Source: Marsupella aquatica (Eukaryota > Marchantiophyta). From it: 64,000 nucleotides of DNA. The stretch is from assembly GCA_973895155.1 (NCBI GenBank), contig OZ316897.1:20584001-20648000 (forward strand), written 5' to 3'. Shown here in pieces: positions 56,554 to 64,000 of the stretch. The notes beneath the pieces were generated by a model, which saw only the letters and a program-made list of their open reading frames with translations, had not been told where the DNA came from and did no database searches. How positions within the stretch are numbered: position 1 is the first letter of the stretch; the number at the start of each line of letters is the position of its first letter. The position numbers and the translations under genes are program-made.

Positions 56554-58854
56554 CTACTCAGTGGCTACTTCGCCATCTTCATCAGCTTTGGAAAGCTCAG
56601 CAGCAGATTCTATGGCAAATGCCTTCAGTGACTCCAGGTCACGAGGACCTAGTCAACAGCAAGAAGCAAGCTTTAGCATCTTCGTACAAAATCTTCCTAA
56701 GAAATAGAAGAACTACTACTGCAAAATTCCTTTCTGTGCCACTGCTACTCGGCTTCTCATGATTTATGTTCTGTAAATTGACTCAAATTCTCCTAGAGAG
56801 TCGCGACAAAATTCACAACTCTCTTACGTCAAAGAAGTAGATCTACCAAGAGAACTGTAATGGCACTTCCGCAGCAATACACTTGAGAGGACAACAACAT
56901 GTCTTTAAGCTACTTATCGAAGGACTGGGACATACCTGAGTATTTCTTGATATCCTCGCCATTGTAGAAAATCTTCAATGTTGGATAGGAGCGAATGTCA
57001 ACACTACTACAGGTCTTCTTCTGTAGAGTGCAATCCACAAGCCCAACCTCTACGCCGTCTTCACCCTCCAGAGATTTTCCGAGCTCTTCCCATGTAGGAG
57101 CCAATTTCTTGCTGCAAAACATTACCACGTGAGAGGTTCTCTGAGGACTGCAAACGAGCCTGCGGCTTGTTTCGTCTTAGCCAAACGCCAACTTATCAAC
57201 AATTCCAAACTACTGTGTTTGTGTATAACAGCGTTCACTGACACCCTTTACACCTCGCGACGCCATATCCTGAACAGATAGGACTTTAAAGAAAGAAACA
57301 TAATGCCTACTCCAGGACTGTTGTTACAAAGGAGCAGAAGCAGGCACAGGACCTCTAAATTGGATTGATCTCAAATCCCTCGTATGTCACTGATTTTCCT
57401 ACCTATTCTAGATTTGCAGAAAAAAGGAACTATGCCGTCTCAGAAAGGACCTGAAAGAAGGGACATACCAATGACCGCACCAAGGTGCAAAGAACTTGAT
57501 AAACCACACTGTGTCTTGCTCCTTCACCTGCATGGAACCTTCAAGTAATCAAATACAATACATTGAACAATCACCGCATCTGCTACTAAACACTTATAGC
57601 TTCCTTGTCGAGAAAATCACGAGCCCGCTTCCACAATCCACAGAAGTGCACGTCTGTCCAAGTCATACTCGGTACCCACATCCCAAATTCTTGAGATTGT
57701 TACAAAATCGGCCAATTGTATCATTCCCAGAACTGTTTAAGGTTCCATGAACGCTTCACCAATTACTGCAGGTCGTGCACGAGTGAATGCACTCGTTCAG
57801 TCTTCATTCCTATCGGCGACATAATCAACATATTTCTGTCTTATTACACGTATTAGTGACTCTAAATCTACTCATCTGTACAGATTTGCCATTTTCCTTC
57901 CTTGTTACACTTCTTGCGGAATATGACACCTCTTGCCCTTCTACGGGAATCCGGTCTTCCCCAAAAGATAAGCGGTCTAGTAACAGAAATTTGATGTACG
58001 AAAATTTTCTAGTTCCATGTTAACTCTCTACACACCAGAACTACCAAAATCTGGAGGATGGTTTGTGAGACAAGTGAAAACGAGTGTCTTTGGCATCAAC
58101 TAGGTTTGAGTCGGATGGTGAATAAGGACGAAACAGCGTTGCTGTCCTACGAGCCCCAAGGGATCCCCACTCGAGAGGCTCATAAAACTATATGATTTCA
58201 CTATTCTCTCTCGGAAACACAACCGATCACATCGGTGAAATCGCCATCACGATGTCCTTTCAACAGGCAAACATGCTTACATCAGGTCCCCCAACCGAAA
58301 CGGAAGCCCCCTAGACTCATTTTTTTGGTCTTTCGTGACCACTAATCACTGCACCACTGGATTCCCCGGATCTTCTCTGCACCGCCCGCTCGAGTCCCAC
58401 CACTTACCGGTGGACCTAGACAGAATTCTCCCTACCCCTTTCGGAAAGACCGTCCTGCTGACAACAAAACTTGAAGAGTAGGAAACGAAACAAGGTACTG
58501 GGAGGGTCAAATCCTCCAAGTCTGCCACCCTAAAGGACCCTCAACTTTAAAAAGTAGTCATGCATCCTAAATTCATGCCTCAATCCAAAATTTTCCTTCG
58601 CTCTGAGCAGGAGGAGAAGGTGAGAGCTCAGCCAAACCCCTCTCGGCCTACAGGACGTTGCACTGACCTCCTCCAGCAACAAGTCCTCCTGCAGCGAGTG
58701 AGGCAGTAGAGAGAAGATGGAGAAGATGGAGAAGATGTGAACCAACCTTATCAGTGAAAGTCGTATCGGTGAGAGAGACGACATCCGCACTCACGGTGGC
58801 CGCAAGCAGTGTCACCAGGAAGAGCGGCACCAAACGGGTAGCCATGGAAGTCAT
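56554..58854 (-). CDS. Protein disulfide isomerase-like protein with one thioredoxin domain (PDIL5-1 type)
   Basis: Oxidises or isomerises disulfides of secretory proteins in the endoplasmic reticulum. Four exons with perfectly matching phases: 58854-58747, 57527-57469, 57111-56936, 56648-56554, giving about 145 residues, the size of plant PDIL5-1. The first 23 residues are a signal peptide (MATRLVPLFLVTLLAATVSA after an optional MTS extension; a second ATG at 58845). VVSLTDTTFTDKV leads into the thioredoxin fold; the active site WCGHC (about 52-56) is split by an intron between the second and third codon positions of its last Cys. The cis-Pro strand is SYPTLKIFYNGE, and RDLESLKAF forms the last helix. 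The C-terminus (GEVATE) shows no KDEL-like retrieval signal. Palindrome CTACTGTAG occurs 170 bp upstream. Confidence 0.93.
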
Positions 58855-59229
58855 TCCTTCCTAGTCCGCCTCCTCTCCCAATTCGGCACGAAGCTGAGAG
58901 AGAGATCTCTACTACTGTACCACAGTATGCTCGACGATCTTAATCACAGTCTCCGCTCTTCACGAGAAACTGAGAAAGCCTGAAGTCTCGTTTCTTCGGA
59001 CGGCTTTAGAACTCTTCACAGACTACTGTAGTGAGAATCGCTTCCTCAGCTCCCTCACACCGAATTCAGATTCCACCATCGCCCAATGCTCTCGAAAGGT
59101 ACAGTAGTAGTGCTGTGAGCAAACGCGTGGCGAAAAGGTTTTGCCCCAAAACGCTTTTTTCCTTGCCCAACTTCCCAAGTTACATTATGCAAAGATTAAA
59201 AAAAAAAAAAGAGTATAGATTCGATTAAT

Positions 59230-60060
59230 TTTTTTCAATTCTATTTAAGTTCAAGGAACCGGTAGTCAGGTTAGTTCTTTTTTTATAAATGGGGGAATTT
59301 CTCTAAGCCCCTGCAAGTAACATTTTAGTAATATTGTCTGTTTTTTCCTAGCCCAAGTTACAAGTCACTTTTTTAATAGAAGGGGGAATATATAGCTCTA
59401 AGCCCTGCAAGTAACATTTTAGGAATATTGTCTGTATTTTCCTAGCCCAAGTTACAAGTCACATTTTTTTTAATAGAGGGGGAATTGCTCTAAGCCTTCC
59501 CAAGTAGCAATTTATAAATATTGTCTGTTTTCTCCTTGCCCAAGTTCCAAGTCACATTTTTCTTCATGAATGGGGGAATTGCTCTCTAAGCCCCACATTT
59601 AACATTTCAGGAAATTTTTTCCTTGCCCAAGTTCCAAGTGTTAGGAATTAGAGTTTTCGGCTTCTAGTTAGTTTGACCTTACTAGGGTTAGAGTACCCTG
59701 GATTACATTAATATAATATCTGCTTAGTTTAGGCTCACACATCTCGGCCCTCTTGGGAGGTATGGTTGGAGGGAGAGCATTTGTTCCCTCATTCTTCCCA
59801 TGTATTTTCTCATTAACTATGGATACTTCAGGAGTTTCTCCATAGTGATATTTTGTTGGTGTAGTATGAGATTGAGTACTCTCATGTTCCACATTGTTGT
59901 CTAGTTTGGATCATGACATTACACCAAGTCACATTTTTTTTAATAAATGGGGGAATTTAAACCCCCCAATTAACATTTTGGAAACATTGTTTTCTTGTTT
60001 CCTTGCCCAGGTTAAGTTTTTTGTAATATAGGGGGAAGTTGCTCCTAGCACCCCAAGTAT
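59230..60060. repeat. About 110-bp tandem repeats interrupted by a solo LTR
   Basis: Units share AATGGGGGAATT, CTCTAAGCCC, GTAACATTTTAG, ATATTGTCTG and TTGCCCAAGTTCCAAGTCAC. At least five occur before the LTR at 59639 and about two after it. Confidence 0.85.
59639..59923. mobile_element. Solo LTR, 285 bp, with CCAAG target-site duplication
   Basis: Begins TGTTAGGAATTAG and ends GACATTACA. It is flanked on both sides by CCAAG (59634-59638 and 59924-59928) and interrupts a repeat unit that resumes after it. Confidence 0.85.
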
Positions 60061-61178
60061 TATTTTAGGAATATCATGCCAGGGCAAAGCTTGCTCTCAA
60101 GGCCCAGTGAAATTTGAAAGGTGGGATGGATTGTGACACACAACATCAACAAAATTCTCCTATAGCACTCTTTAGAGTTTTGATTGAAATATGGTCTATA
60201 AATGGGCTCCTGACCCTTGCAACCGGTTTCAATTAGTTTATGCCATCGTGAGTGAGTCATTGCTCCTGCACAAAATACTCAGGGTATCCTTCACAAATGT
60301 AATTATGTAATTAAGCCCAGATGCATTTTGTATCAAAAGCTTTTTTTAATACTTCAGGAAAGGTCAAAATCTATCTACGTAATTAAGATCAGAAGCTATG
60401 GTCAGGCTACTGTCAAGAGTAAAGTCTCCAGACCCTGACTTTGGGGCTGTAAGTGAGCTTGGGGGTGCAAGTGGAAGATGAGGATTTCAAGGCAAGGTGA
60501 GTCTTTGTAAATGTCCCAACAAGCTTGAATATTTTTGCCTCTATTTACATTCAAAAGAAATCCAAAGAAAACAGTGTTGTGAGGACACACTAACCAAAAT
60601 CTTGCCCCAAAAACTTTTTCCCTGCCCAAGTTCCATTTTCCTTCCTTCAAGTAAAGGGGAAAAATTGGTGTGGTAGAATTTTAGACAATAAAAATTATGG
60701 TCTCTAATATTGTATTTTTTGTATCAAAATCTTTTTCTGAATACGCACAACGGGCCAAAATCTGTTCAATAAACTAAGCAAGCTCAAATTAAAACTAGGG
60801 TTAGGGTTTGCGGTCTAGAGTGAAGCCTCTACACCCTGACTGTTGGGCACAACTACAATTGGGAAAGGAAGTGGAAATAGGCATCATTTGTATGTGAACA
60901 AAGTTCAAGCATTTAGACTAGTCAATTAAACCTCCACTGTCCCCTGGCCAAGCATTATCTGGTGGATCCAGGTTACCATAATGAATCAAAAAATGGTTTC
61001 AACAAAGTTCTACCAGCAGACTATTTTGTCCTTTCACAGCTTGGAAGATAGTCACAGTACAAAGCCTTGGGCTTTGTCCAAAATTGTAACAATGTTGATT
61101 CATGCGCATAGAAAAACACTACAAGGTTTTAATAATAAATCCATTTTCCACACAAGCACTCCAAGTTTTTAGAAATGG

Positions 61179-61522
61179 TGTTGAGAATAGACGACATTCG
61201 CAACGACAAGCCCATGAACCATCCAACGCAGAATAGTCGACACAGAGAGATACGTGGTTCACCTCCACATGAGGCTACGTCCACGGGAACACACAAGAGC
61301 TTTACTGCACTCTAGGCCGACCGGCCATACCAAGCATCCACAGCACAAGCTCTTCCTATCTCTCAACTAGCTCCGTAACAATGAGCCTATGTTCCACCAG
61401 GGTCTGGCATCAGCCCTGGCTATATGCACAATAGCACTACCGCTAACCTTAGCTAGGTCCTAACCCGAGTTAGCCTAACTGTGGTTAGCACAAGAGTTAC
61501 AAGACTAGAGCAATATCTAACA
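61179..61522. mobile_element. Solo LTR, 344 bp, with AATGG target-site duplication
   Basis: Begins TGTTGAGAATAG and ends ATATCTAACA, with AATGG at 61174-61178 and 61523-61527. The internal phrases GAGATACGTGGTTC and CTACGTCCACGGG are common in plant copia LTRs. Confidence 0.88.
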
Positions 61523-63078
61523 AATGGTCCAAACTTTTAGTTTATATCTAATATACTTTAATAATCTTGTTCAAACTTTGAATAACTACTTATTTTTGTG
61601 CACAAACACTCCAAACTTTTGATATCTATTGTACTAGTCCAATGCTTGTGCCTTACATAGAAGATGTCAAGGTGAAAAAAAGATGTTGAAGAGAGAAAAA
61701 GTTGTTGAGGTGAGAAAACTATGTTGAGGAGAGGAAGATATGTCATATGTTGAGTTAAAAAATGCATGTTATCAACCAGATTGTTGTTAGCGACGCAATT
61801 GGATAGAAAAAAATTAGGGGTCATGTAAGGAAAAGTTTTGCTTGTGCAAGTAATTTTTTTACTGTTTACTCGCACGCTACAATGACCTCTCCTCTATCAT
61901 GGGCCAGCACAGAGGGCAAGTCAAGGAGTACGTACCAGGTCTGGGCGAGGAGGAGTACCCTGGTGTAGGCAAGGAGCAAGTACACGTACTCGCCTTGATG
62001 AGTGAGTACAGTCTGTCATGGCATAATGACAGGAAAAGGGGGCTACTACAATCCTCCATGGTGAGGTGGCAAGGGCCTGGCTAGTACTGTCCTCCATGAG
62101 CTGTGGCAGGAGGAGGTGTACTCTGGCTAGTATAGTCCTCTATGACCAGTGGCCGGAGAAGAGGACTTGTCATCCTAATGGGCCATTGCATGAGGACAGT
62201 ACTTTCCTTGGCATGAGGAATCTAATGGCAAGCCTGCCTTCTTGTCATTTCGTAAGCAGACTAATCTTACAAAAGAGAAGGATCCCATATGATAGGAGGT
62301 TGATTAATTTCTTGCCCACAGGCACTCCAAACATTTAAATAATTTGTCCAAAATTCTAATAAGAACTCCAAACATGTTACAATTTTGTCCGAATAGTAGT
62401 AAGCACTCTTGAGTGGATAGAATGGGCCATGTAGGTCAAACTTTGGTGATCAGAAGTTTTTGAAAAGGATGTCCACAAGTGAAGGTGTAACAGGTGTCAC
62501 GGTCCATGAGAGGATACATGATAGTGTGCTTGGTCCATGGGAGCATCATTTCCCACTCAAAACACTATAATTTTGCCCCAATATGTAACAAAAAAACTCC
62601 AAAACTCTCACAACGTTTGTCCAACACTTTTATTATATAGTTATTTTTTGGGCCAACTTGATGGCACTAAGGTAGTACAGTCTACTGTGCATAAGTGCAC
62701 CATGTATAAGTGCATTATGTGGGTAACTGTGGCTGAATGTGTAGTCCCTTAATATTACAGTGCTTCCCTTTGTAAATGCACCAAAAATGGCACCATCTGT
62801 AAGTGCAGGTACGCGTCACCAAACAATAAATACATAAGTGCATTCCGTATATAAGAGACAGTTTACATGCATTTATCAATTACTGCAACATACATGCTAG
62901 AAGAGTTTATTGATAAGTGCAATGGATAGTTATTTACAACAGTTTCATGCAGTTTTCTGGTTGAATTGTGCAATATAAGGGTTCAGGGTTATGAGGAGTC
63001 CCACATATCTGACCCAACAACTCCTGTAAGGATTTGCATTAGCAATCTTAAATGCCCTCATTGGATAGTGCAGCAGGC

Positions 63079-63390
63079 ACATATGGAGAAATGCATTAAT
63101 GATATTCCATGCACTTATGACATAGTGCATAACATGGATAACTGCACGCTTGGAGGTTGTCTCAAGAGCATACACTTAAACTACATATGGAGAAGTGCAT
63201 TAATGATATTCCATGCACTTATGACATAGTGCATAACATGGATAACTGCATGCTTGGAGGTCGTCTCAAGAGCATACACTTAAATGACATATGGAGAAGT
63301 GCATTAATGATATTCCATGCACTTATAATATAGTGCATAACATGGATAATTGCACGCTTGTAGTGTCTCCAAGAGTATACACTCAGACAC
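63079..63390. repeat. 104-bp tandem repeat, three copies
   Basis: ACATATGGAGAA starts at 63079, 63183 and 63287, exactly 104 bp apart. Each contains a GTGCATTAATGATATTCCAT phrase. Similar to positions 130-240. Confidence 0.95.
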
Positions 63391-63402
63391 AGAGCATACA
63401 CT

Positions 63403-63660
63403 ACGCCCAGGACTGTTGTGGTTCTGGACACAATCATGACTGGTCGGGCACCAATTGTGAGACCCAACCAGTCACACCCTGACTCTGAGGCCCTATGTCT
63501 TCCCAAGAGCAACAAGGTGAACTTTTACTAGGGCGTCTCAAATGCATCCATTTTTCTGCTTTGACTGCACCCAGGACCGTTATGGTTCAGGACAACAATC
63601 ATGACTGGTCGGGCACCAATTGTAAGACCCAACCAGTCACACCCTAACTCTGAGGCCCTA
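63403..63660. repeat. Two copies of a 90-bp segment with a GACTGGT/ACCAGTC hairpin
   Basis: Copies at about 63403-63500 and 63572-63660. Each contains GACTGGTCGGGCACCAATTG followed by AACCAGTC, allowing a stem. Confidence 0.85.
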
Positions 63661-63872
63661 TCTAGTATATAAGAACCACAATAAGATTGCAACCCCACTC
63701 ATTCTTCAGCACCCTAAAAAATGTATGGTGACCCCACTCATTTTCAGTACCGGAACAAATAATAATTGCCCACTTGTACCTTGTTGAGGTACTCCGGAGT
63801 GCTACCCGGGCCGCGTCAATTGTTTTTATACATATATGAGACGCACCACTCTAAATGGGGACACGGTAGATT

Positions 63873-63942
63873 GCACTGTAAATGCGGGGCACGGCAGAAT
63901 GCACTGTAAATGCGGGGCACGGCAGAATGCACTGTAAATGTG
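63873..63942. repeat. 28-bp tandem repeat, about 2.5 copies
   Basis: GCACTGTAAATG starts at 63873, 63901 and 63929; units continue CGGGGCACGGCAGAAT. Confidence 0.95.
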
Positions 63943-64000
63943 GCTCGCTCTGTCGAGTCGCGTACTGAGCAGTGAGCAGTGAGGCGTGAGCAGTCGTCCA

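Larger units (their letters stand above)
58855..64000. other. AT-rich repeat region downstream, no gene recognised
   Basis: The first 300 bases are the probable promoter of the PDI gene. Beyond 59150 there are tandem repeats, two solo LTRs and arrays listed separately. A GC-richer patch at 61877-62300 carries open frames on both strands without recognised homology. Confidence 0.6.

Noticed and set aside
63430-63480. TTGGTGCCCGACCAG on the minus strand as a retrotransposon primer-binding site
   Set aside because: It is part of a duplicated hairpin, with no LTR border beside it and no gag or pol sequence.
1-64000. tRNA, rRNA or other structured RNA genes
   Set aside because: Scanning by eye for the tRNA B-box and rRNA cores found none; a covariance-model search would be needed to exclude small RNAs.

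Overview
The window is nuclear DNA of a land plant. The genes have GT-AG introns and plant-specific families: an NPF/POT transporter, a SINE-type armadillo protein with a KASH tail ending in VPT, and a small single-thioredoxin PDI. Spacing is wide, repeats are plentiful, and solo LTRs and copia remnants are present. A TPR-CHAT gene family together with a transposon carrying DUF8039 and DUF7869 domains suggests a bryophyte or other seedless plant. The species cannot be fixed from the sequence alone.

Layout. 1-2056: repeats only. 2057-6251 (minus): NPF transporter in at least five exons. 6252-11659: intergenic tandem repeats. 11660-17048 (minus): SINE1/2-like nuclear-envelope protein in four exons. 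17049-22467: no recognisable gene. About 22468-39390: a large decayed composite mobile element. 39391-42940: relics (broken TPR/CHAT copy, copia gag, primer-binding site and LTR). 43127-44886 (minus): gene with a HeLo/STAND-like N-terminus. 46635-47594 and 48138-52135 (plus): tandem TPR genes, the second with a complete His/Cys CHAT protease-like domain. 56554-58854 (minus): single-domain protein disulfide isomerase in four exons. 58855-64000: AT-rich repeats with two solo LTRs that keep perfect 5-bp target-site duplications.

The most unusual part is the mobile element. It holds long inverted terminal regions packed with short palindromes (24545-25330 and 38560-39390). It also holds a DUF8039-DUF7869 RNase H-like transposase gene (plus), a divergent gene joining a ParB-like domain to a bacterial-type DNA methyltransferase-like domain (minus), and an FCP1-like HAD phosphatase gene (minus). 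One palindromic motif recurs in the 5' introns or leaders of all three genes and forms long 27-bp arrays in two of them. Several in-frame stops look like deamination damage, but the 2.2-kb methyltransferase exon is still fully open.

The second interesting locus is the divergent pair formed by the HeLo-like gene and the TPR/CHAT genes. In fungi and bacteria these domain types belong to programmed cell death and immunity systems. Exon joins were derived by eye from splice consensus, reading phase and family alignment from memory; no search was run.
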